From Sipunculus nudus (lineage: Eukaryota; Annelida; Sipuncula; Golfingiida; Sipunculidae): 64,000 nt of DNA. Numbering within the stretch: the stretch's first letter is position 1; each line of letters starts with the position of its first letter. The notes beneath the pieces are model-generated. The model was not told where the DNA came from and did not search any database. It was given only the letters and a program-made list of their open reading frames with translations. Below are positions 48,393 through 60,208 of the stretch, in pieces. The stretch lies in the NCBI GenBank assembly GCA_026874595.1, contig CM049317.1:62597118-62661117 (forward strand), given 5' to 3'. The translations under genes were made by a program, and so were the position numbers.

Positions 48393-51364
48393 TTAAGATT
48401 TTGCCATAAGCAAAGAAAAAGCAAAGCATCAGCAAAGTGTAAGCTAAGGGATTATGCCTACATAGTTGCTTTTTTTCACCATTTTCTGAAGAAGTCATGT
48501 ATTTTTGGACTTTGCGGGGGTCTAATAATGTCAGAAATGGTAAAACACTGTAGGTAAATTGTGTTAAAATTGGAAAATGGGTCCAAGAAATCAATAAATG
48601 ACTTTTTTAAATATTGCAGAATTATACATTATCGGTTTTGATTGAACGATATTGCCCTTACTTTTGATATTAATGTTCACTAACCGGGACTGCTGTGTAG
48701 CCAGGGGACTCGTCTGTCCCCATATGGGTCATATCAGTGTGTATTTTTAGGAAAATGCTGCATTTCTGTTGTGATTTTGCCATAAGCAAAGAAAAAGCAA
48801 AGCATCAGCAAAGTGTAAGCTAAGGGATTATGCCTTCATAGTTGCTTTTTTTCACCATTTTCTGAAGAAATCATGTATTTTTGGACTTTGGGGGTTCTAA
48901 TAATGTCAGAAATGGTAAAACATTGTAGGTAAATTGTGTTAAAATTGGAAAATGGGTCCAATAAATCAATAAATGACTTTTTAAAAATAGCAGAATTATA
49001 CATTATCGGTTTTGATCGAACGATATTGCCCTCACTTTTGATATTAATGTTCACTAACCGGGACTGCTGTGTAGCCAGGGGACCCGTCTGTCACCATATG
49101 CTTCTTTTCAGTGTGTATTTTTAGGAAAATGCTGCATTTCTGTTGTGATTTTGCCGTAAGCAAAGAATAAGCAAAGCATCAGCAAAGTGTAAGCAAAGGG
49201 ATTATGCCTTCATAATTGCTTTTCGGCACCATTTTCTGAAAAAAATAATGTATTTTTGGGCTTTGCGGGGGTCTAATAATGTCAGAAATGGTAAAACACT
49301 GTAGGTAAATTCTGTTAAAATTAGAAAATGGGTCCCAGGAATCAATAAATGACTTTTTTAAAGTAGCAGAATTATACATTTATGGTTTTGATTGAACGAT
49401 ATTGCTCTTACTTTTGATATTAATGTTCACTAACCGGGATTGCTGTGTAGCCAGGGGACCCGTCTGTCACCATATGGTTCTTATCAGTGTGTATTTATAG
49501 GAAAATGCTGCATTTCTGATGTGATTTTGCCGTAAGCAAAGAATTAGCAAAGCATCAGCAAGGTGTAAGCAAAGGGATTATGCCTTCATAATTGCTCCTT
49601 GGCACCATTTTCTGAAGAAATAATGTATTTTTTGACTTTGCGGGGGTCTTATAGTGTCAGAAATGGTAAAACATTGTAGGTAAATTGTGTTAAAATTGGA
49701 AAATGGGTCAAAGAAATCAATAAATGACTTTTATAAAAATAGAAGAGTTATACATTTGCTGTTTTGATTGAACAATATTGCCTTTACTTTTGATATTAAT
49801 GTTCACTAACCGGGACTGCTGTGTAGTCAGGGGACCCGTCTGTCTCCCTATGGGTCATATCAGTGTGTATTTGAAGGAAAATGCTGCATTTCTGTTGTGA
49901 TTTTGCCGTAAGCAAAGAATAAGCAAAGCATCAGCAAAGTGTAAGCAAAGGCATTATGCCTTCATAATTGCTTTTTGGCACCATTTTCTGAAGAAATAAT
50001 GTATTTTTGGACTTTGCGGGGGTCTAATAATGTCAGGAATGGTAAAACATTGTAGGTAAATTGTGTTAAAATTGGAAAATGGGTCAAAGAAATCAATAAA
50101 TGACTTTTTTAAAAATAGCAGAATTATACATTTGCGGTTTTGATTGAACAATATTGCCCTTACTTTTGATATTAATGTTCACTAACCGGGACTGCTGTGT
50201 AGCCAGGGGACTCGTCTGTCCCCATATGGGTCATATCAGTGTGTATTTTTAGGAAAATGCTGCATTTCTGTTAAGATTTTGCCATAAGCAAAGAAAAAGC
50301 AAAGCATCAGCAAAGTGTAAGTTAAGGGATTATGCCTTCATAATTGCTTTTTGGCACCATTTTCTGAAGAAATAATGTATTTTTGGACTTTGCGGGGGTC
50401 TAATAATGTCAGAAATGCTAAAACACTGTAGGTAAATTCTGTTAAAATTAGAAAATGGGTCCCAGGAATCAATAAATGACTTTTTTAAAGTAGCAGAATT
50501 ATACATTTATGGTTTTGATTGAACGATATTGCTCTTACTTTTGATATTAATGTTCACTAACCGGGATTGCTGTGTAGCCAGGGGACCCGTCTGTCACCAT
50601 ATCGTTCTTATCAGTGTGTATTTATAGGAAAATGCTGCATTTCTGATGTGATTTTGCCGTAAGCAAAGAATTAGCAAAGCATCAGCAAGGTGTAAGCAAA
50701 GGGATTATGCCTTTATAATTGCTCCTTGGCACCATTTTCTGAAGAAATAATGTATTTTTTTACTTTGCGGGGGTCTTATAGTTTCAGAAATGGTAAAACA
50801 TTGTAGGTAAATTGTGTTAAAATTGGAAAATGGGTCCAATAAATCAATAAATGACTTTTATAAAAATAGAAGAGTTATACATTTGCTGTTTTGATTGAAC
50901 AATATTGCCTTTACTTTTGATATTAATGTTCACTAACCGGGACTGCTGTGTAGTCAGGGGACCCGTCTGTCTCCCTATGGGTCATATCAGTGTGTATTTG
51001 AAGGAAAATGCTGCATATCTGTTGTGATTTTGCCGTAAGCAAAGAATAAGCAAAGCATCAGCAAAGTGTAAGCAAAGGGATTATGCCTTCATAATTGCTT
51101 TTTGGCACCATTTTCTGAAGAAATAATGTATTTTTGGACTTTGCGGGGGTCTAATAATGTCAGGAATGGTAAAACATTGTAGGTAAATTGTGTTAATATT
51201 GGAAAATGGGTCAAAGAAATCAATAAATGACTTTTTTAAAAATAGCAGAATTATACATTTGCGGTTTTGATTGAACAATATTGCCCTTACTTTTGATATT
51301 AATGTTCACTAACCGGGACTGCTGTGTAGCCAGGGGACTCGTCTGTCCCCATATGGGTCATATC
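47530..51364 (+). repeat. Segment duplicated at offset 12636, left copy
   Basis: It matches 60166-64000 and may continue beyond the window. Differences are sparse: CACTAACCGGG near 49052 against CACTATGCGGG near 61688, and ATTTAAATATTGC near 48606 against TTTAAAAATTGC. Shared rare markers include AGTTAAGGG near 50320 and CTGCATATCTG near 51009. It contains its own 1127-bp tandem duplication. Confidence 0.87.
49262..50330 (+). repeat. 3-monomer repeat, first copy (offset 1127)
   Basis: Pairs with 50389-51457. The shared core runs through the GGGTCCCAGG class, the TTTTTATAAAAATAG class and the TATTTGAAGG class in that order. The pair is reproduced 12636 bp later at 61898-62966 and 63025-64000. 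Confidence 0.78.
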
Positions 51365-51457
51365 AGTGTGTATTTTTAGGAAAATGCTGCATTTCTGTTA
51401 AGATTTTGCCATAAGCAAAGAAAAAGCAAAGCATCAGCAAAGTGTAAGCTAAGGGAT
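50389..51457 (+). repeat. 3-monomer repeat, second copy (offset 1127)
   Basis: Differences from the first copy include ATATCGTTC near 50599, ATAGTTTCAG near 50777, CTGCATATCTG near 51009 and TTAATATTGG near 51194. All four recur in the 63-kb copy, so they predate the 12.6-kb duplication. Confidence 0.78.
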
Positions 51458-51575
51458 TATGCCTACATAGTTGCTTTTTTCACCATTTTCTGAAGAAGTC
51501 ATGTATTTTTGGACTTTGCGGGGGTCTAATAATGTCAGAAATGGTAAAACACTGTAGGTAAATTGTGTTAAAATT

Positions 51576-51951
51576 GGAAAATGGGTCCAAGAAATCAATA
51601 AATGACTTTTTTAAAAATTGCAGAATTATACATTTGCTGTTTTGATTGAACAATATTGCCTTTACTTTTGATATTAATGTTCACTAACCGGGACTGCTGT
51701 GTAGTCAGCGGACCCGTCTGTCTCCCTATGGGTCATATCAGTGTGTATTTTTAGGAAAATGCTGCATTTCTGTTAAGATTTTGCCATAAGCAAAGAAAAA
51801 GCAAAGCATCAGCAAAGTGTAAGCTAAGGGATTATGCCTACATAGTTGCTTTTTTTCACCATTTTCTGAAGAAATCATGTATTTTTGAACTTTGCGGGGG
51901 TCTTATAATGTCAGAAATGGTAAAACATTGTAGGTAAATTGTGTTAAAATT
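51576..51951 (+). repeat. Mosaic monomer
   Basis: Its leader (AAAAATTGCAG) belongs to the TTATCGG class, but from ACATTTGCTG on it is the TTTGCTG/TAGTCAGCGG class that normally has a TTTATAAAAATAG leader. The switch falls in the shared GAATTATACATT stretch near 51625-51635. It is a direct trace of within-monomer exchange. Confidence 0.72.
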
Positions 51952-52505
51952 GGAAAATGGGTCCAATAAATCAATAAATGACTTTTTTAAAAATAGCAGA
52001 ATTATACATTATCGGTTTTGATCGAACGATATTGCCCTTACTTTTGATATTAATGTTCACTATCCGGGACTGCTGTGTAGCCAGGGGACCCGTCTGTCAC
52101 ATTTGGTTCTTATCAGTGTGTATTTTAGGGAATGGCTGCATTTCTGTTGTGATTTTGCCGTAAGCAAAGAATTAGCAAAGCATCAGCAAAGTGTAAGCAA
52201 AGGGATTATGCTTTCATAGTTGATTTTTTTCACCATTTTCTGAAGAAATCATGTATTTTTGGAATTTGCGGGGGTCTAATAATGTCAGAAATGGTAAAAC
52301 ACTGTAGGTAAATTGTGTTAAAATTGGAAAATGGGTCGAAGAAATAAATAAATGAATTTTTTAAAAATTGCAGAATTATACATTATCGGTTTTGATTGAA
52401 CGATATTGCCCTTACTTTTGTTATTAATGTTCACTAACCGGGACTGCTGTGTAGCCAGGGGACTGGTCTGTCCCCATGTGGGTCATATCAGTGTGTATTT
52501 TAAGG
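51952..52505 (+). repeat. Monomers related to 45.0 and 55.0 kb
   Basis: The order TCACATTTGG island, GGAATTTGCGG, then TTTTGTTATTAATG follows 45002-45555 and 54983-55536. Private changes are TGTATTTTAGGG near 52122 (one T lost), GGGTCGAAGAAATAAA near 52335 and GGACTGGTCTG near 52462. Confidence 0.75.
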
Positions 52506-54357
52506 AAAATGCTGCATTTCTGTTGTGATTTTGCCATAAGCAAAGAAAAAGCAAAGCATCAGCAAAGTGTAAGCTAAGGGATTATGCCTTCATAGTTGCT
52601 TTTTTTCACCATTTTCTGAAGAAATCATGTATTTTTGGACTTTGGGGGGGGGGTCTAATAATGTCAGAAATGGTAAAACATTGTAGGTAAATTGTGTTAA
52701 AATTGGAAAATGGGTCCAATAAATCAATAAATGACTTTTTTAAAAATAGCAGAAATATACATTATCGGTTTTGATCGAACGATATTGCCCTTACTTTTGT
52801 TAATAATGTTCACTATCCGGGACTGCTGTGTAGCCAGGGGACCCGTCTGTCACCATTTGGTTCTTATCAGTGTGTGTATTTTTAGGAAAATGCTGCATTT
52901 CTGTTGTGATTTTGCCGAAGCAAAGAATTAGCAAAGCATCAGCAAAGTGTAAGCAAAGGGATTATGCTTTCATAGTTGATTTTTTTCACCATTTTCTGAA
53001 GAAATCATGTATTTTTGGACTTTGCGGGGGTCTAATATTGTCAGAAATGGTAAAACACTATAGGTAAATTGTGTTAAAATTGGAAAATGGGTCAAAGAAA
53101 TCAATAAATGACTTTTTTAAAAATTGCAGAATTATACATTATCGGTTTTGATCGAACGATATTGCCCTTACTTTTGATATTAATGTTCATTTTCCGGGAC
53201 TGCTGTGTAGCCAGGGGACCCGTCTGTCACCATATGGTTCTGATCAGTGTGTATTTTTAGGAAAATGCTGCATTTCTGTTGTGATTTTGCCGTAAGCAAA
53301 AAATAAGCAAAGCATCAGCAAAGTGTAAGCAAAGGGATTATGCCTTCATAATTGCTTTTCGGCACCATTTTCTGAAGAAATAATGTATTTTTGGGCTTTG
53401 CGGGGGTCTAATAATGTCAGAAATGGTAAAACACTGTAGGTAAATTGTGTTAAAATTGGAAAATGGGTCAAAGAAATCAATAAATGACTTTTTTAAAAAT
53501 AGAAGAATTATACATTATCGGTTTTGATCGAACGATATTGCCCTTACTTTTGATATTAATTTTCACTAACCGGGACTGCTGTGTAGCAAAGGGGACCCGT
53601 CTGTCCCCATATGGGTCATATCAGTGTGTATTTAGAGGAAAATGCTTCATTTTTAGGAAAATGCTGCATTTCTGTTGTAATTTTGCCGTAAGCAAAGAAT
53701 AAGCAAAGCATCAGCAAAGTGTAAGCAAAGGGATTATGCTTTCATGATTGCTTTTTTTCACCATTTTCTGAAGAAATAATGTATTTTTGGACTTTGCGAT
53801 GGTCTAATAATGTCAGAAATGGTAAAACACTGTAGGTAAATTGTGTTAAAATTGGAAAATGGGTCCAATAAATCAATAAATGACTTTTATAAAAATAGAA
53901 GAGTTATACATTTGCTGTTTTGAATTAACAATATTGCCTTTACTTTTGATATTAATGTTCACTAACCGGGACTGCTGTGTAGCCAGGGGACCCGTCTGTC
54001 ACCATATGGTTCTTATCAGTGTGTATTTATAGGAAAATGCTGCATTTCTGTTGTGATTTTGCCGTAAGCAAAGAATTAGCAAAGCATCAGCAAGGTGTAA
54101 GCAAAGGGATTATGCCTTCATAATTGCTCTTTGGCACTATTTTCTGAAGAAATAATGTATTTTTGGACTTTGCGGGGGTCTTGTAATGTCAGAAATGGTA
54201 AAACATTGTAGGTAAATTGCGTAAAATTGGAAAATGGGTCCAAGAAATCAATAAATGACTTTTTTAAAAATAGCAGAATTATACATTATCGGTTTTGATC
54301 GAACGATATTGCCCTTACTTTTGATATTAATGTTCACTAACCGGGACTGCTGTGTAG
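52506..54357 (+). repeat. 1.85-kb segment duplicated at offset 5850, left copy
   Basis: It matches 58356-60208. Rare shared markers are CAGTGTGTGTATTT near 52869 (two extra bases), TTTGCCGAAGC near 52912 (one base lost), TAATATTGTCAG near 53035, CACTATAGG near 53057, and the 19-bp internal duplication. GCAGAAATATAC near 52750 and TTGAATTAAC near 53922 are private to this copy. Confidence 0.87.
53636..53673 (+). repeat. 19-bp tandem duplication inside a monomer
   Basis: AGGAAAATGCTTCATTTTT (53636-53654) is followed directly by AGGAAAATGCTGCATTTCT (53655-53673). The host monomer (53458-53853) is 396 bp: 376 plus 19 plus one base from GCAAAGGGG. The first copy carries CTTC where the 59-kb partner has CTGC. 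Confidence 0.88.
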
Positions 54358-54758
54358 CCAGGGGACTCGTCTGTCCCCATATGGGTCATATCAGTGTGTA
54401 TTTTTAGGAAAATGCTGCATTTCTGTTAAGATTTTGCCATAAGCAAAGAAAAAGCAAAGCATCAGCAAAGTGTAAGCTAAGGGATTATGCCTACATAGTT
54501 GCTTTTTTTCACCATTTTCTGAAGAAGTCATGTATTTTTGGACTTTGCGGGGGTCTAATAATGTCAGAAATGGTAAAACACTGTAGGTAAATTGTGTTAA
54601 AATTGGAAAATGGGTCCAAGAAATCAATAAATGACTTTTTTAAAAATTGCAGAATTATACATTATCGGTTTTGATTGAACGATATTGCCCTTACTTTTGA
54701 TATTAATGTTCACTAACCGGGACTGCTGTGTAGCCAGGGGACTCGTCTGTCCCCATAT

Positions 54759-57700
54759 GGGTCATATCAGTGTGTATTTTTAGGAAAATGCTGCATTTCT
54801 GTTAAGATTTTGCCATAAGCAAAGAAAAAGCAAAGCATCAGCAAAGTGTAAGCTAAGGGATTATGCCTACATAGTTGCTTTTTTTCACCATTTTCTGAAG
54901 AAATCATGTATTTTTGAACTTTGCGGGGGTCTTATAATGTCAGAAATGGTAAAACATTGTAGGTAAATTGTGTTAAAATTGGAAAATGGGTCCAATAAAT
55001 CAATAAATGACTTTTTTAAAAATAGCAGAATTATACATTATCGGTTTTGATCGAACGATATTGCCCTTGCTTTTGATATTAATGTTCACTATCCGGGACT
55101 GCTGTGTAGCCAGGGGACCCGTCTGTCACATTTGGTTCTTATCAGTGTGTATTTTTAGGGAATGGCTGCATTTCTGTTGTGATTTTGCCGTAAGCAAAGA
55201 ATTAGCAAAGCATCAGCAAAGTGTAAGCAAAGGGATTATGCTTTCATAGTTGATTTTTTTCACCATTTTCTGAAGAAATCATGTATTTTTGGAATTTGCG
55301 GGGGTCTAATAATGTCAGAAATGGTAAAACACTGTAGGTAAATTGTGTTAAAATTGGAAAATGGGTCCAAGAAATCAATAAATGAATTTTTTAAAAATTG
55401 CAGAATTATACATTATCGGTTTTGATTGAACGATATTGCCCTTACTTTTGTTATTAATGTTCACTAACCGGGACTGCTGTGTAGCCAGGGGACTCGTCTG
55501 TCCCCATGTGGGTCATATCAGTGTGTATTTTAAGGAAAATGCAGCATTTCTGTTGTGATTTTGCCATAAGCAAAGAAAAAGCAAAGCATCAGCAAAGTGT
55601 AAGCTAAGGGATTATGCCTTCATAGTTGCTTTTTTTCACCATTTTCTGAAGAAATCATGTATTTTTGGACTTTGGGGGGGGTCTAATAATGTCAGAAATG
55701 GTAAAACATTGTAGGTAAATTGTGTTAAAATTGGAAAATGGGTCAAAGAAATCAATAAATGACATTTTTAAAAATAGAAGAATTATACATTTCCGGTTTT
55801 GATCGAACGATATTGCCCTTACTTTTGATATTAATGTTCATTAACCGGGACTGCTGTGTAGCCAGTGGACCCGTCTGTTTCCATATGGGTCATATCAGTG
55901 CTTATTTTTAGTTAAATGTTTAATTTCTGTTGTTATTTTACTATAAGCAAAGAATAAGCAAAGCATAAAAAAAGTGTAAGCAAAGGGATTATGCCTGCAT
56001 AATTGCTTTTTGGCACCATTTTCTGAAAAAAATAATGTATTTTTGGACTTTGCGGGGGTCTAATAATGTCAGAAATGGTAAAACATTGTAGGTAAATTGA
56101 GTGAAAATTGGATAATGCGTCCAATAAATCAATAAATGACTTTTTTAAAAATTGCAGAATTTGCAGAAATGGTAAAACACTGTAGATAAATTGTGTTAAA
56201 ATTGGAAAATGGGTCAAAGAAATCAATAAATGGCTTTTTAAAAAATAGAAGAATTATACATTTCCGGTTTTGATCGAACGATATTGCCCTTTCTTTTGAT
56301 ATTAATGTTCACTAACCGGGACTGCTGTGTAGCCAGGGGACCCGTCTTTTTCCATATGGGTCATATCAGTGCTTATTTTTATTAAAATGTTTAATTTCTG
56401 TTGTGATTTTACTACAAGCAAAGAATAAGCAAAGCATAAAAAAAGTGTAGGCAAAGGGATTATGCCTGCATAATTACTTTTTGGCACCATTTTCTGAAGA
56501 AATGATGTATTTTTGGACTTTGCGGGGTCTAATAATGTCAGAAATGGTAAAACATTGTAGGTAAATTGAGTAAAAATTGGATAATGGGTCCAATAAATCA
56601 ATAAATGACTTTTTTAAAAATTGCAGAATTTGCAGAAATGGTAAAACACTGTAGATAAATTGTGTTAAAATTGGAAAATGGGTCCAATAAATCAATAAAT
56701 GACTTTTTTAAAAATAGCAGAATTATACATTATCGGTTTTGATCGAACGATATTGCCCTTACTTTTGATATTAATGTTCACTATCCGGGACTGCTGTGTA
56801 GCCAGGGGACCCGTCTGTCTCCATATGGTTCATATCAGGGTGTATTTTTAGGAAAATGCTGCATTTCTGTTGTGATTTTGCCGTAAGCAAAGAATAAGCA
56901 AAGCATCAGCAAAGTGTTAGCAAAGGGATTATGCCTTCATAATTGTTTTTTGGCACCATTTTCTGAAGAAATAATGTATTTTTGGGCTTTGTGGGGGTCT
57001 TATAATGTCAGAAATGGTAAAACATTGTAAGTAAATTGTGTTTAAATTGGAAAATGGGTCTAATAAATCAATAAATGACTTTTTTAAAAATAGCAGAATT
57101 ATACCTTATCGGTTTTGATTGAACGATATTGCCTTTACTTTTGATATTAATGTTCACTAACCGGGACTGCTGTGTAGCCAGGGGACCCGTCTGTCACCAT
57201 ATGGTTCTTATCAGTGTGTATTTATAGGAAAATGCTGCATTTCTGTTGTGATTTTGCCGTAAGCAAAGAATTAGCAAAGCATCAGCAAGGTGTAAGCAAA
57301 GGGATTATGCCTTCATAATTGCTCTTTGGCACTATTTTCTGAAGAAATAATGTATTTTTGGACTTTGCGGGGGTCTTGTAATGTCAGAAATGGTAAAACA
57401 TTGTAGGTAAATTGCGTAAAATTGGAAAATGGGTCCAAGAAATCAATAAATGACTTTTTTTAAAAATAGCAGAATTATACATTATCGGTTTTGATCGATC
57501 GATATTGCCCTTACTTTTGATATTAATGTTCACTAACCGGGACTGCTGTGTAGCAAAGGGGACCCGTCTGTCCCCATATGGGTCATATCAGTGTGTATTT
57601 TTAGGAAAATGCTGCATTTCTGTTGTGATTTTGCCGTAAGCAAAGAATAAGCAAAGCATCAGCAAGGTGTAAGCAAAGGGATTATGCCTTCATAATTGTT

Positions 57701-58373
57701 TTTGGCACCATTTTCTGAAGAAATAATGTATTTTTTTACTTTGCGGGGGTCTTATAGTGTCAGAAATGGTAAAACATTGTAGGTAAATTGTGTTAAAATT
57801 GGAAAATGGGTCAAAGAAATCAATAAATGACTTTTATAAAAATAGAAGAGTTATACATTTGCTGTTTTGATTGAACAATATTGCCTTTACTTTTGATATT
57901 AATGTTCACTAACCGGGACTGCTGTGTAGTCAGGGGACCCGTCTGTCTCCCTATGGGTCATATCAGTGTGTATTTGAAGGAAAATGCTGCATTTCTGTTG
58001 TGATTTTGCCGTAAGCAAAGAATAAGCAAAGCATCAGCAAAGTGTAAGCAAAGGGATTATGCCTTCATAATTGCTTTTTGGCACCATTTTCTGAAGAAAT
58101 AATGTATTTTTGGACTTTGCGGGGGTCTAATAATGTCAGGAATGGTAAAACATTGTAGGTAAATTGTGTTAAAATTGGAAAATGGGTCAAAGAAATCAAT
58201 AAATGACTTTTTTAAAAATAGCAGAATTATACATTTGCGGTTTTGATTGAACAATATTGCCCTTACTTTTGATATTAATGTTCACTAACCGGGACTGCTG
58301 TGTAGCCAGGGGACACGTCTGTCCCCATATGGGTCATATCAGTGTGTATTTTTAGGAAAATGCTGCATTTCTG
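54759..58373 (+). repeat. 3.6-kb segment duplicated at offset 9981, right copy
   Basis: Partner of 44778-48392, including a composite block. Private changes are GATCGATCGATATT near 57491, one extra T in the leader run near 57453 and GGACACGTCTG near 58310. It ends near 58373 (monomer position about 200), where CTGTTGTGA replaces CTGTTAAGA. Confidence 0.87.
55733..56672 (+). repeat. Composite block: two divergent + two truncated monomers (last in window)
   Basis: Unit starts at 55733, 56110, 56204, 56579 and 56673; truncated units are 56110-56203 and 56579-56672. The first full monomer is 377 bp through one extra A in CTGAAAAAAATAATG. CCCTTTCTTTTG near 56287 and TTTTATTAAAATG near 56377 are private. 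It is preceded by a G8 run. Confidence 0.9.
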
Positions 58374-60208
58374 TTGTGATTTTGCCATAAGCAAAGAAAA
58401 AGCAAAGCATCAGCAAAGTGTAAGCTAAGGGATTATGCCTTCATAGTTGCTTTTTTTCACCATTTTCTGAAGAAATCATGTATTTTTGGACTTTGGGGGG
58501 GGGTCTAATAATGTCAGAAATGGTAAAACATTGTAGGTAAATTGTGTTAAAATTGGAAAATGGGTCCAATAAATCAATAAATGACTTTTTTAAAAATAGC
58601 AGAATTATACATTATCGGTTTTGATCGAACGATATTGCCCTTACTTTTGTTAATAATGTTCACTATCCGGGACTGCTGTGTAGCCAGGGGACCCGTCTGT
58701 CACCATTTGGTTCTTATCAGTGTGTGTATTTTTAGGAAAATGCTGCATTTCTGTTGTGATTTTGCCGAAGCAAAGAATTAGCAAAGCATCAGCAAAGTGT
58801 AAGCAAAGGGATTATGCTTTCATAGTTGATTTTTTTTCACCATTTTCTGAAGAAATCATGTATTTTTGGACTTTGCGGGGGTCTAATATTGTCAGAAATG
58901 GTAAAACACTATAGGTAAATTGTGTTAAAATTGGAAAATGGGTCAAAGAAATCAATAAATGACTTTTTTAAAAATTGCAGAATTATACATTATCGGTTTT
59001 GATCGAACGATATTGCCCTTACTTTTGATATTAATGTTCATTTTCCGGGACTGCTGTGTAGCCAGGGGACCCGTCTGTCACCATATGGTTCTGATCAGTG
59101 TGTATTTTTAGGAAAATGCTGCATTTCTGTTGTGATTTTGCCGTAAGCAAAAAATAAGCAAAGCATCAGCAGAGTGTAAGCAAAGGGATTATGCCTTCAT
59201 AATTGCTTTTCGGCACCATTTTCTGAAGAAATAATGTATTTTTGGGCTTTGCGGGGGTCTAATAATTTCAGAAATGGTAAAACACTGTAGGTAAATTGTG
59301 TTAAAATTGGAAAATGGGTCAAAGAAATCAATAAATGACTTTTTTAAAAATAGAAGAATTATACATTATCGGTTTTGATCGAACGATATTGCCCTTACTT
59401 TTGATATTAATTTTCACTAACCGGGACTGCTGTGTAGCAAAGGGGACCCGTCTGTCCCCATATGGGTCATATCAGTGTGTATTTAGAGGAAAATGCTGCA
59501 TTTTTAGGAAAATGCTGCATTTCTGTTGTGATTTTGCCGTAAGCAAAGAATAAGCAAAGCATCAGCAAAGTGTAAGCAAAGGGATTATGCTTTCATGATT
59601 GCTTTTTTTCACCATTTTCTGAAGAAATAATGTATTTTTGGACTTTGCGATGGTCTAATAATGTCAGAAATGGTAAAACACTGTAGGTAAATTGTGTTAA
59701 AATTGGAAAATGGGTCCAATAAATCAATAAATGACTTTTATAAAAATAGAAGAGTTATACATTTGCTGTTTTGAATGAACAATATTGCCTTTACTTTTGA
59801 TATTAATGTTCACTAACCGGGACTGCTGTGTAGCCAGGGGACCCGTCTGTCACCATATGGTTCTTATCAGTGTGTATTTATAGGAAAATGCTGCATTTCT
59901 GTTGTGATTTTGCCGTAAGCAAAGAATTAGCAAAGCATCAGCAAGGTGTAAGCAAAGGGATTATGCCTTCATAATTGCTCTTTGGCACTATTTTCTGAAG
60001 AAATAATGTATTTTTGGACTTTGCGGGGGTCTTGTAATGTCAGAAATGGTAAAACATTGTAGGTAAATTGCGTAAAATTGGAAAATGGGTCCAAGAAATC
60101 AATAAATGACTTTTTTAAAAATAGCAGAATTATACATTATCGGTTTTGATCGAACGATATTGCCCTTACTTTTGATATTAATGTTCACTAACCGGGACTG
60201 CTGTGTAG
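58356..60208 (+). repeat. 1.85-kb segment duplicated at offset 5850, right copy
   Basis: Partner of 52506-54357. The offset grows from 5850 to 5851 because of one extra T in GATTTTTTTTCACC near 58829. It ends near 60208, where TAGCAAAGGGG replaces TAGCCAGGGG; the array then follows 47.5 kb onward. Confidence 0.87.
59487..59524 (+). repeat. 19-bp tandem duplication inside a monomer, second copy
   Basis: AGGAAAATGCTGCATTTTT (59487-59505) is followed by AGGAAAATGCTGCATTTCT (59506-59524). The host monomer is 59309-59704, 396 bp. The two halves are closer to each other here than at 53.6 kb, so this copy is nearer the original event. Confidence 0.88.
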
